Shown: positions 1 through 6,607, numbered from the stretch's first letter. The stretch is DNA of 24,396 nucleotides from JAFMDF01 sp964644655 (GCA_964644655.1 CAZXYA010000066.1:1-24396), one strand, 5' to 3'. Numbers and translations: made by a program. The notes: a model not told the origin generated them from the letters alone.

Positions 1-249
1 TTTCACGACATCCGTAAATTATTGGATGCTTTAAATGCTTTGGTGGAAAAAGGGCATTCTGTCCTAGTCGTTGAGCATAATATGGAGGTGATTAAATCAG
101 CAGATTGGGTAGTGGATTTAGGACCTGAAGGTGGGCGTGATGGTGGCCATTTAGTTTTTCAGGGGACGCCAGAGGACTTGGCTTTGGTGGAGGGGTCTTA
201 TACTGGGGGGTATTTGAAGGAGAAGTTGGAAGGGGAGAAAATTGGTTAG
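1..249 (+). CDS. uvrA: UvrA, excinuclease ABC subunit A (C-terminal fragment)
   Basis: This is the last 82 codons of UvrA, the ATPase that finds DNA lesions and loads UvrB in nucleotide excision repair. The reading frame is open from base 1 and ends at TAG 247-249. The fragment shows the end of the second ABC ATPase domain: a hydrophobic beta strand followed by VEHNMEVI, whose His is the H-loop (switch) residue. Next comes the UvrA-typical stretch ADWVVDLGPEGG, followed by GTPEDLA. Bacterial UvrA proteins end soon after this motif, so the C-terminus looks complete. The 5' part lies outside the window. No clear intrinsic terminator follows. The family assignment is secure; nothing can be said about the missing part. 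Confidence 0.95.
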   Translation, partial: FHDIRKLLDALNALVEKGHSVLVVEHNMEVIKSADWVVDLGPEGGRDGGHLVFQGTPEDLALVEGSYTGGYLKEKLEGEKIG

Positions 250-453
250 AATATTAATTTAGTGTACTTATCTGAAGACCTATTTAGTTTAGCATTACGC
301 TTTCTGAGGATTTTTCCTTTTTTTTAATTATCTCAATTATGGAATTTTCTTGTTTGTTACTATAATAAAATTGAAATAGCGGCCCGAACGGGACGTTGTT
401 CTTTATATGTAAATAATTAATTATGTTTTTTTAGGCTATTTTTTGGTGTAAAG

Positions 454-469
454 TTAGTAAACTTACTAA
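454..469. repeat. 16-bp perfect dyad just past the toxin stop
   Basis: TTAGTAA-AC-TTACTAA has 7-bp arms and a 2-nt centre. It starts 3 nt beyond the stop codon of the minus-strand PIN toxin gene. It could be a weak transcript end or a protein-binding site. The spacer is too short for an ordinary RNA hairpin, which favours a DNA site. Confidence 0.4.
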
Positions 470-472
470 AAA

Positions 473-889
473 TTATCCTGAAAATAGTGGTGGTGGTTCA
501 GTCCAATCCTCTAATTGAATGTTATTTAATCTTTGAAAGTGCTTGGTATTGTTAGTCACTATTACCATATCATTAGCAATGGCAGTACAGCCTATCAATA
601 AATCAAAATCATCTATAGGCGTACCCAACTTTCTTAGACGGGCTTTTTCAGTGGCAAACAAATCAATAGCTGAAGTTACAGGCATTACAGAAATAAAATC
701 AAGTAATTGCTCTATTTCTTTGTAGTGCTTTACAGGTTTTTGACTATAGGCAGCACCATATTTTAATTCAGCAAGTGTAATTTCAGAGATACAACAATGC
801 TCAATTCCTATTTCGTCTAGTTTTTCAGTAATACGATGCTTATTTCTGAAGAAAAAAATGATTATATTAGTATCTAGTAAATAACTCAA
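473..889 (-). CDS. vapC: VapC-family PIN-domain ribonuclease toxin
   Basis: A 138-residue PIN-domain protein, the usual VapC length. VapC toxins are Mg-dependent RNases that cleave tRNA or rRNA until neutralised by their antitoxin. The acidic active-site residues are visible: D6 in LLDTN, E41 (E36 also lies in SEITLAEL), D94 and D96 in GTPIDDFD. The closing TNNTKHF motif (residues 112-118) is typical. The start is TTG at 889-887, which overlaps the antitoxin stop as TTGA; no upstream in-frame ATG was seen nearby. The MSYLLDTN opening fits the family, so TTG is likely the true start and expression is probably coupled to the antitoxin. Family assignment is strong; the RNA target cannot be read from sequence. 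Confidence 0.9.
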   Translation of the reverse strand: MSYLLDTNIIIFFFRNKHRITEKLDEIGIEHCCISEITLAELKYGAAYSQKPVKHYKEIEQLLDFISVMPVTSAIDLFATEKARLRKLGTPIDDFDLLIGCTAIANDMVIVTNNTKHFQRLNNIQLEDWTEPPPLFSG

Positions 890-1134
890 TCGAAGGATTC
901 TATTTGACGGTTAGTAAAACGACTACTTCTGATAAAATCAACAACTTCTTCGGTAGATTTCTCCATATCATTCCAAGCACCTGCCAATTTTTTCCAATCA
1001 TCATTTTTTTTGACTGGCGGCATAGGTTTTTTAATAGAATCAATCAACCGACTAGCTAACTCTAGTTTAATGTCATTATTTAAGTGGCGCAGCATTGACC
1101 ACCAACTTTCTATATTAAAATTAAGCACTTTCAT
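886..1134 (-). CDS. Putative VapB-like antitoxin
   Basis: An 82-residue protein encoded directly upstream of the PIN toxin, sharing 4 bp (TTGA) with it. The order antitoxin-toxin and the overlap are classic for type II modules. The N-terminal part has a short strand-like segment, then NDIKLELASRLIDSI, which resembles the helix of addiction-module antitoxins. The middle has a conserved-looking WKKLAGAW segment, and the end FIRSSRFTNRQIESFD probably wraps the toxin. No ribbon-helix-helix or AbrB domain is obvious, so the DNA-binding part is uncertain. A promoter with a dyad over its -33 box lies 25-65 nt upstream. The role rests mostly on context and weak similarity of pattern. Confidence 0.75.
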   Translation of the reverse strand: MKVLNFNIESWWSMLRHLNNDIKLELASRLIDSIKKPMPPVKKNDDWKKLAGAWNDMEKSTEEVVDFIRSSRFTNRQIESFD

Positions 1135-1159
1135 GTTAAATGATTGAAGTTATTTACTA

Positions 1160-1190
1160 CAAATATACTAAAATCAAACTCATGTTCCAA
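1160..1190 (-). promoter_or_regulatory. Bacteroidota-type promoter of the antitoxin-toxin operon
   Basis: On the minus strand, TTG (1190-1188) is followed after 20 nt by TATATTTG (1167-1160). This matches the Bacteroidota -33/-7 pattern with a perfect TAnnTTTG box. The transcript would start near 1156, about 22 nt before the antitoxin ATG at 1134. Confidence 0.6.
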
Positions 1191-1199
1191 TTTTGGAAC
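1184..1199. promoter_or_regulatory. Candidate operator dyad over the toxin-antitoxin promoter
   Basis: The perfect dyad GTTCCAA-TT-TTGGAAC (7-bp arms, 2-nt centre) contains the TTG used as the -33 box of the minus-strand promoter. This is the position expected for an autorepressor site of a type II module. The binding protein would be the antitoxin or its complex with the toxin; this is inferred. Confidence 0.5.
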
Positions 1200-1448
1200 G
1201 TTTTATCAAAATACTTGAAAAGATAATAATTTATGATTAATTCGATATACTCCTCTTCTTCTTAGTGTGTAATTAATATTTAAACAACAATTATTAAAAC
1301 ATTTTATAGCATTTAGTCGATTAAATTAAACTATTTATCTATAAAATAGATTAAGATAATTTCACATGTATCATATTTGCACTAACTACTAATAGTTTTA
1401 ATCAAGTAGTTATGTTTACCAATTATGTCAAATTCACAACAACCACCA

Positions 1449-1475
1449 CTAAGAAATAACGGAGCAATTTCTTAG
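1449..1475. repeat. Hairpin with a loop complementary to downstream sequence
   Basis: The arms CTAAGAAAT (1449-1457) and ATTTCTTAG (1467-1475) pair perfectly and can extend by A1448-T1476. The 9-nt loop contains CGGAGCA (1460-1466), which is complementary to TGCTCCG at 1548-1554. This allows a pseudoknot-like fold upstream of the small gene at 1578. There is no U-tract, so it does not look like a terminator. The stretch 1135-1577 otherwise holds only the promoter and dyad above, a near-match -7 box (CATATTTG at 1372-1379) and a duplicated 14-mer (1517-1530 and 1566-1579). Confidence 0.4.
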
Positions 1476-1577
1476 TTGACCACCACCCAATCATAGCTCA
1501 CAGTTAATACCCTCTGAAAAGTATTTTTATTTTTTAATGTGGTACGCTGCTCCGAGTATCAAAATAAAAGTATTTTT

Positions 1578-1736
1578 ATGCAAAAGTTCTCCTTAATTTT
1601 TGATTTATTTTTGCTAATTATTTCCTCAGTTATTTTTGGCTTATACCTTTTAGATATATTGGCTTTTCAAAGTTTAAAAGCCTTATTGATTACTTTTCAA
1701 ATAATAAAAGTAATCAAAGAGTTAAGACAGAAGTAA
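1578..1736 (+). CDS. Small hydrophobic protein, unknown
   Basis: A possible 52-residue protein starting MQKFSL at ATG 1578 and ending TAA 1734-1736. A GTG at 1539 would add 13 polar residues, but the ATG start places the hydrophobic segment near the N-terminus, which is more natural. Residues 5-37 form one or two membrane segments (LIFDLFLLIISSVIFGLYLL, then FQSLKALLITFQII). The tail KVIKELRQK is basic and probably cytoplasmic. I do not recognise the family. The hairpin at 1449-1475 lies upstream and an inverted repeat follows 15 nt past the stop. It could be a chance reading frame in AT-rich DNA. Confidence 0.35.
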   Translation: MQKFSLIFDLFLLIISSVIFGLYLLDILAFQSLKALLITFQIIKVIKELRQK

Positions 1737-1751
1737 AACCTAACTTTCAAA

Positions 1752-1789
1752 ATTTGCTAGTGATGTTTGTAGAAATGTTACTAGCAAAT
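1752..1789. repeat. 10-bp inverted repeat after the small membrane ORF
   Basis: ATTTGCTAGT (1752-1761) pairs perfectly with ACTAGCAAAT (1780-1789) around an 18-nt loop. It sits 15 nt past the stop of the small ORF at 1578-1736. No T-tract follows on the plus strand, so a terminator role is doubtful. Confidence 0.4.
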
Positions 1790-1898
1790 AAGCTGATGTC
1801 TGCTACAGTAAAACGCATATTTCTAATAGTCGGCTTCCCTTTGCAAACTTTAGGATGTAAGGTTATTCGAGATAATAGACTTTCGTTCATTACGTAGG

Positions 1899-2078
1899 CT
1901 ATTTATCTTTAAGCTTATCTTTTATAGACAAAGCAATATCCTTAGACTCTGCTAAGTTTTTTCTAAAATCTGTCTTTTCCTTTTCAGTCATAGCATCAAA
2001 ATCAATATCTCGAAAATCATAAAGCGTTTTTTTGATGATCACTAATGTTTTGTCTGTGTCTACTTTTGGTTTAATCAT
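1899..2078 (-). CDS. Small charged protein, unknown (second of a coupled pair)
   Basis: A 59-residue Lys/Asp-rich protein beginning MIKPKVDTDK at ATG 2078-2076. A longer start at 2105 exists but would overlap the upstream gene by 35 bp. The chosen start overlaps the upstream stop within the 8-bp string ATGATTAA, a normal coupling arrangement. The sequence is predicted helical, with TEKEKTDFRKNLAESKDIALSIKDKL near the C-terminus (described here in shortened form: residues 32-58). There is no signal peptide, membrane segment or recognised domain. Its partner at 2071-2262 is of similar size and charge, which suggests a two-protein unit. Confidence 0.5.
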   Translation of the reverse strand: MIKPKVDTDKTLVIIKKTLYDFRDIDFDAMTEKEKTDFRKNLAESKDIALSIKDKLKDK

Positions 2079-2262
2079 TGTTTTTCTTTTTTGATAATTT
2101 ATCAAGATAGTTCATTTCATCTAATATTTCATCAATGTAATGTTCTAAGCCTTTTTTGCCTAAACGTTCTAAAAAATCATCGGTGTATAAATGGATTAAA
2201 GTTAGCTGTTGTTTTAATTTTTTTTTGTCAATTTTGTTTTTTGCTAGAAATTGAGATAACAT
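2071..2262 (-). CDS. Small charged helical protein, unknown (first of a coupled pair)
   Basis: A 63-residue protein starting at ATG 2262-2260 and ending TAA 2073-2071, where it overlaps the next gene by 8 bp. It is rich in Lys, Leu, Asp and Glu. It looks all-helical: residues 10-30 basic, residues 30-55 amphipathic with FLERLGKKGLEHYIDEIL. No recognised domain is present. Pairing with a second small charged protein and overlapping reading frames recall toxin-antitoxin or small adaptor modules, but no family feature confirms it. A REPIN-like palindrome lies about 40-160 nt upstream. Confidence 0.5.
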   Translation of the reverse strand: MLSQFLAKNKIDKKKLKQQLTLIHLYTDDFLERLGKKGLEHYIDEILDEMNYLDKLSKKKNND

Positions 2263-2300
2263 AAGTGCTTGTGAAAGTAGGTTATCAGTTGATTTGGATT

Positions 2301-2425
2301 ATTAACCGAAAAAAGATAGTAATTTGAAAATGATAGATTGAGGTGCAGCGCACCGACCACCTTTGTGAAAAAGTGTAAAATGTGGTCGGTGCGCTGCACC
2401 TTGCTATCTTTTTGCGGTCAGTAAT
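2301..2425. repeat. REPIN-like long palindromic element
   Basis: Two perfect 20-nt arms (2341-2360 and 2382-2401) face each other around a 21-nt loop. Each arm is GC-rich in AT-rich surroundings and contains its own mini-hairpin GGTGC-AGC-GCACC (2342-2354 and the mirror copy). Outer flanks also pair: CCGAAAAAAGATAG (2306-2319) with CTATCTTTTTGCGG (2404-2417), 13 of 14. Paired inverted REP units of this kind are called REPINs and are mobilised by RAYT transposases; no RAYT lies in this window. It sits in the divergent gap between the small genes and the symporter. Confidence 0.7.
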
Positions 2426-2469
2426 TTAGATAGCTGAAAAGAGGAATAGATAATTAAATTGAGTTTGAT

Positions 2470-2501
2470 TTTGAATTTCCCAACACAGCAACCTACATTT
2501 G
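2470..2501 (+). promoter_or_regulatory. Strong Bacteroidota-type promoter of the symporter gene
   Basis: TTTG (2470-2473), a 20-nt spacer, and TACATTTG (2494-2501) match the consensus fully. Transcription would begin about 4-7 nt after the -7 box, at or next to the ATG at 2506, implying a leaderless or nearly leaderless mRNA. Confidence 0.65.
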
Positions 2502-2505
2502 CTTT

Positions 2506-3969
2506 ATGCTTACACAATTCAATGATCGCCAAAGTCTATCTGCTATCCTTTTAGTAGCCTACTTTATCTTCATCCTATGGTTAGTTTTCAGAAGTCAAAA
2601 GGATGAAAATAGTGAGGACTATTTTTTAGCAGGTAGAAAAATGCCTTTTTGGGCATTATCTATCACTTTCATTGCTTCTTGGTGGGGTGGAGGTTCTGCC
2701 GTTGATTTAATCGATCAAGCCTTTAATAATGGCATTAGTTCTTTTTGGGTATATGGCATGCCTGTTTTATTTTCCACTTTTTTGATGTTTTTATTTGCAA
2801 AAGGTATTCGAAAAATAGGAACGATTAGCCAACCGCAGTTAATGGAAGCTAGATATAATGCAGCTTCTGCTCAATTATTATCCGTTTTGATATTGATTTT
2901 TATGGTTATCGGAAGTGCCGTGCAAGTGATCGTCATAGGTCGTTTTTTTAGTACTTTTTTTGCGATAAGTTACGAAATGGCAGCTGTTATAGGTACTTTA
3001 ATCGTGGTAGCCTATTCTGTTTTTGGCGGATTTAAAGGCGTAGTCATTACCGATATTTTACAATTTATTTTTCTGTTAATTGCAGCGATTACTTTATTTA
3101 TATACGCCTATAATGGCGCAGGTGGATTTAGCGGATTATCCGAAATTGTTGAGCAAAAAGACTTACCTACCTTCTTTGATTTTACCCATAATTTATCGGA
3201 TAATATGGCGTATATTATCACCTTCGGTGCGGCATGGATGATACAGGCAAATATATGGCAACGCATTTCTGCAACTCGTACACCTATAGATGCTAAAAAA
3301 ATGATGGTAATGAGTTTTTTAGCTTTTTTGCCACTCTATCTTTTGGTGACCTTGACGGGCATGCTAAGTAGAGGCTTATATGAAACGGTTCCAGAAGGTG
3401 GCATTGCCGCAGCAATGATTTTTGAACATATGCCAACCGTCCTTTCAGCTGTTATTTTTGTAGGGATTTGTTCGGCGATTATGTCCACCATGGATTCCCT
3501 GATTAATACTGGTGCTTTGGTTTTAACCATAGACCTTTATCGACCAAAAAATAAAACGATTTCTGATAAACAGATGGTGAAAATTGGTCGCTTTGCTACC
3601 TTCTTTGTCGCTTTGTTCAGTCTTTTTATTGGTATCAATATTAATTCCATTTTGACTGTTGCTTGGATTGGTTCTGATTTTCTAGCAACAGGTGCCTTTG
3701 TTCCTTTAGTCATGGGCTTTATTTGGAAAAGAGGCACTTCTACGGGTGCGATGGCTTCTATGATTTTTGGTATTTTATTCTCTTCTTTTAATTTACTAGC
3801 AGCCCTTGATATTGGTATTAGGGTGCCTTGGGAAATAGCCTCTACTTCCCAAGCGATGACAGGTATGTTGGCTTCTTTTGTCATCTATGCTGTTATCAGT
3901 TTATTGACTAAACCTTCTAATAAAGGCGTTGATTTTATTGAAAAAGCAGGAGTCTTGGAGAAAACATAA
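2506..3969 (+). CDS. Sodium:solute symporter (SSS family)
   Basis: A 487-residue inner-membrane transporter of the sodium:solute symporter family, which uses the Na+ gradient to import small solutes. Family features visible: an N-terminal helix followed by SEDYFLAGRKMPFWAL (residues 36-51), the WWGGGSAVDL segment in the first discontinuous helix of the LeuT-like fold, the YSVFGGFKGVVITDILQ segment near residue 170-186, and ICSAIMSTMDSLINTGA near residue 323-340, which carries the small and hydroxyl residues that bind Na+. I count about 13 hydrophobic segments. Length is usual for the family. The substrate cannot be deduced; no metabolic gene is next to it. It is transcribed alone from its own promoter and converges on the TonB_C gene. 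Confidence 0.9.
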   Translation: MLTQFNDRQSLSAILLVAYFIFILWLVFRSQKDENSEDYFLAGRKMPFWALSITFIASWWGGGSAVDLIDQAFNNGISSFWVYGMPVLFSTFLMFLFAKGIRKIGTISQPQLMEARYNAASAQLLSVLILIFMVIGSAVQVIVIGRFFSTFFAISYEMAAVIGTLIVVAYSVFGGFKGVVITDILQFIFLLIAAITLFIYAYNGAGGFSGLSEIVEQKDLPTFFDFTHNLSDNMAYIITFGAAWMIQANIWQRISATRTPIDAKKMMVMSFLAFLPLYLLVTLTGMLSRGLYETVPEGGIAAAMIFEHMPTVLSAVIFVGICSAIMSTMDSLINTGALVLTIDLYRPKNKTISDKQMVKIGRFATFFVALFSLFIGININSILTVAWIGSDFLATGAFVPLVMGFIWKRGTSTGAMASMIFGILFSSFNLLAALDIGIRVPWEIASTSQAMTGMLASFVIYAVISLLTKPSNKGVDFIEKAGVLEKT

Positions 3970-3996
3970 AGGATTTTTTCATAAAACTTCCTAAAA

Positions 3997-4881
3997 TCAA
4001 TACTTCTCCTCATTGTCATTTCCCAACCTAAACTTAATGGGCAAATTAAACTGAACCCGAACAGGTTTGCCTCTTTGTCTACCTGGTGTCCAAATCGTAA
4101 AATCATTCATAGAACTAACAACTCGTAGAGCTTCTGCGCCACATTGAGCTCCAATATCTCTTTTTACTTTAAGTTCTGTAAGACTTCCATCTACTCCTAC
4201 GATAAACTGAACAACCACCGTTCCTTCCACCCCATTTTCTCTAGCAATAGCTGGATATTTAATGTTTTTATAAATATATTCTAACATTTTTTTATCCGAA
4301 CAAGCTTTTTTAGCTTTATTATCTCCCTCTAATTCTTCACATTCTAGAGAAAAGAACCTAGGCATTTGTTCCACTACTTTATAAATATCATCTACTGTGG
4401 GTTTAGGCAATTTATCAATGTATTGCTGAGCGGCTGCCTTATTATTAACAGGAATTTCTTCTTGTATTCCATCCAATAAAAAACCAGCTTCCGTAAACTT
4501 TACCACTAATTTTTTATTATCGTAAAAAGTAAATCCTTCTTCTTCTGCAGGTTTAAATAATGTTTTATAGGATAAATGTTTTAGGGCATTTTCTACATCT
4601 AATTTCACATCAACACCTCTTAAAATTTTGATTGCAATTGGTTCAATATATCCTTGGTCATTGATGTCAAATTCAAGTTCAATGGTAGAAGATTGATTAT
4701 TGGTATAATGTTTATACCTTATTCTTTCATGAATAGCGGTTAGTATCTTTTCTTCAGAACATTGTTTTAAAGCTAAAGAATCTAGGCTGGTAGCACAATC
4801 AGAATGAACAGCAAAAGGATAAGATTGACAAAAAAGGAAAGTGGGAATAAATAGGCAAAAGAGTAGGGTAATTGTCTTCAT
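3997..4881 (-). CDS. Secreted protein with two TonB C-terminal-type modules
   Basis: A 294-residue exported protein. The N-terminus MKTITLLFCLFIPTFLFC is a signal sequence. The C-terminal module (from about residue 200) is a clear TonB_C fold: IKYPAIARENGVEGTVVVQF, then a Gly-Ser turn, a helix around AEALRVVSSM, WTPGRQRGKPVRV and a final NLPIKFRL strand. A degenerate copy precedes it (about residues 50-135: TIELEFDINDQGYIEPI, later TLFKPAEEEG). Unlike true TonB there is no membrane anchor plus proline-rich spacer, so it is probably a periplasmic relative. An in-frame start at 4923 exists, but the promoter -7 box covers it, so ATG 4881 is preferred. Exact role unknown. Confidence 0.85.
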   Translation of the reverse strand: MKTITLLFCLFIPTFLFCQSYPFAVHSDCATSLDSLALKQCSEEKILTAIHERIRYKHYTNNQSSTIELEFDINDQGYIEPIAIKILRGVDVKLDVENALKHLSYKTLFKPAEEEGFTFYDNKKLVVKFTEAGFLLDGIQEEIPVNNKAAAQQYIDKLPKPTVDDIYKVVEQMPRFFSLECEELEGDNKAKKACSDKKMLEYIYKNIKYPAIARENGVEGTVVVQFIVGVDGSLTELKVKRDIGAQCGAEALRVVSSMNDFTIWTPGRQRGKPVRVQFNLPIKFRLGNDNEEKY

Positions 4882-4920
4882 TTGTATTTTATAATTAGTG
4901 AAAAATAAATGGTTTTGCCC

Positions 4921-4953
4921 CAAAGATAAAGGGTAATGATGGAAATAATCAAA
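4921..4953 (-). promoter_or_regulatory. Promoter of the TonB_C-type gene
   Basis: On the minus strand, TTTG (4953-4950), a 21-nt spacer and TATCTTTG (4928-4921) match the Bacteroidota consensus. The predicted start near 4917 gives a leader of about 36 nt to ATG 4881 and excludes the longer start codon at 4923. Confidence 0.65.
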
Positions 4954-5055
4954 AAATGGATGACAAATTTTCTAAGTGCCTATATTACCGTATTTTTTCC
5001 GTAATTTTAACCATTCCCAACAACCAAATATCATTCGAATAATAAGTCTAGTAAA

Positions 5056-6156
5056 ATGAATAGAGGCACAGTCACCAAAAAAGACCATAACAAAAAAACG
5101 GCAATGCTCAAAAAAACACAGCTACTTTGTATTGGCATCAATCAATATAGCAACGATATTGCTACTTTAAATAATGCCGTGAGAGATGCACAAGCCTTTG
5201 AAAAAGTGTTAAAGGAAAAATATGGCGTAACGGAGGTAGTAGCTTTATATGATGAAGCGGCAACTTTAGAAAATATCCTCAATGCCTTCGATAGTCTGAG
5301 AAAGACAATTACCGAAGCAGATAATCTTATTATTTATTTTTCTGGACATGGCGAATTGGTGAATAATCGGGGATATTGGATACCCGTAGATGCGGTAGCC
5401 GACAAAAGGCGGACCTATTTAGCCAATCATGAAATTAAAGACTTGTTATTTGATTTGAAAGCACATCATATTTTAGTGATTGCAGATGCTTGTTTTTCGG
5501 GTGCTTTATTGGAAAGAAGCCGAAGTACCTCCGTTCAACGATATTATGTGATGCCTTCTCGGTGGGTGATGACTTCTGGGCAAATTGAATTAGTACCAGA
5601 TGGTTTACCTGGGTACCACAGTCCTTTTGCCAAAAGTTTATTAACCCAATTAGCATTAAACCCCAAGCCCCATCTAAGTATCAGAGAACTCTGGCTAAAT
5701 ATGCGAGAAGGGATTACCGCTAACTCTAGACAAACCCCACTTTGCGAACCTGTAAGAGAAGTCAATCATCAGGGAGGAGAGTATTATTTTATTGATAAAA
5801 ATACGACAGAATTGCCGCCAATTTCAGAGATTAAACCAGAAACCTTGGGGGCTTCCAAGCAATTAGCAACTACTAAAATAAATGAAAATGAAAAATTAGC
5901 CTTGCCAGCGTTAAAAGAAACATTACGAGAACTACTTTCGGAAGATGAAACTAAAACAGCTTATAAATTATTACTGAATCATTTAAAAGAAAGATCATCC
6001 CATACTTCTATTGCTTATTTGCGTTTAAGTGCCTATAATAGATTACAAAAAAATATTGCCAAAGGTATCGCAAAAGATGCCGAACGACAAGAAGCAGAAA
6101 TTAAGAATGCTTTAGATTATATTATTCAGCATTTAAAAATAGACGATCTAAAATAG
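5056..6156 (+). CDS. Caspase-like protease (peptidase C14) with C-terminal effector-associated-like domain
   Basis: A 366-residue predicted cytoplasmic cysteine protease. Residues 20-245 form a caspase/metacaspase fold: LLCIGINQY opens the first strand, the catalytic His98 is in YFSGHGE, and the catalytic Cys146 is in IADACFSG. An Asp before the Cys, as in metacaspases and paracaspases, hints at cleavage after basic residues. A linker (about 246-282) leads to a helical domain (about 283-366) resembling the effector-associated domains of bacterial conflict systems, I think EAD11-like: LKETLRELLSEDETKTAYKL and YNRLQKNIAKGIA are visible. The next gene encodes only this domain. ATG 5104 (MLKKTQ) is an alternative start that would still keep the whole protease domain. 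No signal peptide. Specific substrates are unknown; the most likely role is a regulated suicide or signalling protease. Confidence 0.85.
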   Translation: MNRGTVTKKDHNKKTAMLKKTQLLCIGINQYSNDIATLNNAVRDAQAFEKVLKEKYGVTEVVALYDEAATLENILNAFDSLRKTITEADNLIIYFSGHGELVNNRGYWIPVDAVADKRRTYLANHEIKDLLFDLKAHHILVIADACFSGALLERSRSTSVQRYYVMPSRWVMTSGQIELVPDGLPGYHSPFAKSLLTQLALNPKPHLSIRELWLNMREGITANSRQTPLCEPVREVNHQGGEYYFIDKNTTELPPISEIKPETLGASKQLATTKINENEKLALPALKETLRELLSEDETKTAYKLLLNHLKERSSHTSIAYLRLSAYNRLQKNIAKGIAKDAERQEAEIKNALDYIIQHLKIDDLK

Positions 6157-6172
6157 TATAATAAAACAGATA

Positions 6173-6430
6173 ATGGAACTTAAAAAAACATTGCGAAATC
6201 TACTTTTGGAAGGGGAGACGAAAGCAGCCTATGAATTATTACTAGAAAAATTAAAAGAAGATTCCTCTCATACCACAACCGTTTATTTGCGATTGGCAGA
6301 TTATAATGGGTTACAAAAGGATATAGCTAAAGGCATTGCCGTTAATGTTCAACAAAGAGAAGCACAAATTAATCACGCATTAGACTATATTATCCAAAAT
6401 TTGGAAGCAGACGATTTAGCAAAGAATTAA
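6173..6430 (+). CDS. Free-standing effector-associated-like domain (adaptor or inhibitor)
   Basis: An 85-residue protein that is a paralogue of the C-terminal domain of the caspase gene 16 nt upstream. My hand alignment gives about 52 identical of 81 positions without a gap; the shared blocks are YLRL, IAKGIA, ALDYIIQ and DDL. It has no catalytic domain. It looks all-helical and cytoplasmic. The spacing suggests one transcript with the protease. By analogy with domain-only proteins such as CARD-only inhibitors, it could bind the protease's domain by like-to-like contact and either block it or recruit it; this is inference. The duplication is recent enough to remain obvious, yet surface positions differ, which fits diverged partners. 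Confidence 0.8.
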   Translation: MELKKTLRNLLLEGETKAAYELLLEKLKEDSSHTTTVYLRLADYNGLQKDIAKGIAVNVQQREAQINHALDYIIQNLEADDLAKN

Positions 6431-6466
6431 CGGTATAAATTTATTCACGCACAAAAATGATAGCCT

Positions 6467-6583
6467 ATGCTTTTTTCAAAGAAAAACCTAGATAAATATG
6501 CTTTTTATAGAGACGGTTGTATGATATTATTACTGCCTATTTTACTCTTATCCTTATTAGTTGTCATTTTAAGTACTATCTAA
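6467..6583 (+). CDS. 38-residue putative single-pass membrane peptide
   Basis: ATG 6467 to TAA 6581-6583 encodes a basic N-terminal part (MLFSKKNLDKYAFYRDG) followed by one strongly hydrophobic segment (residues 19-38: Ile, Leu and Val only, with two Ser, one Pro and one Thr). This is the charge-then-membrane layout of real small membrane proteins. It begins 36 nt after the free-standing EAD-like gene on the same strand, so it may belong to the same transcript. It could be a membrane effector, a sensor or a chance frame. No similarity recognised. KK at residues 5-6 and the Arg at 15 would be possible sites for a basic-specific protease; speculative. Confidence 0.45.
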   Translation: MLFSKKNLDKYAFYRDGCMILLLPILLLSLLVVILSTI

Positions 6584-6607
6584 GTACGGAGTATCAATAA
6601 TTGATGA

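Noticed and set aside
3537..3884. 115-codon minus-strand frame in the symporter gene
   Set aside because: Antisense shadow of membrane-helix codons of a clear transporter.
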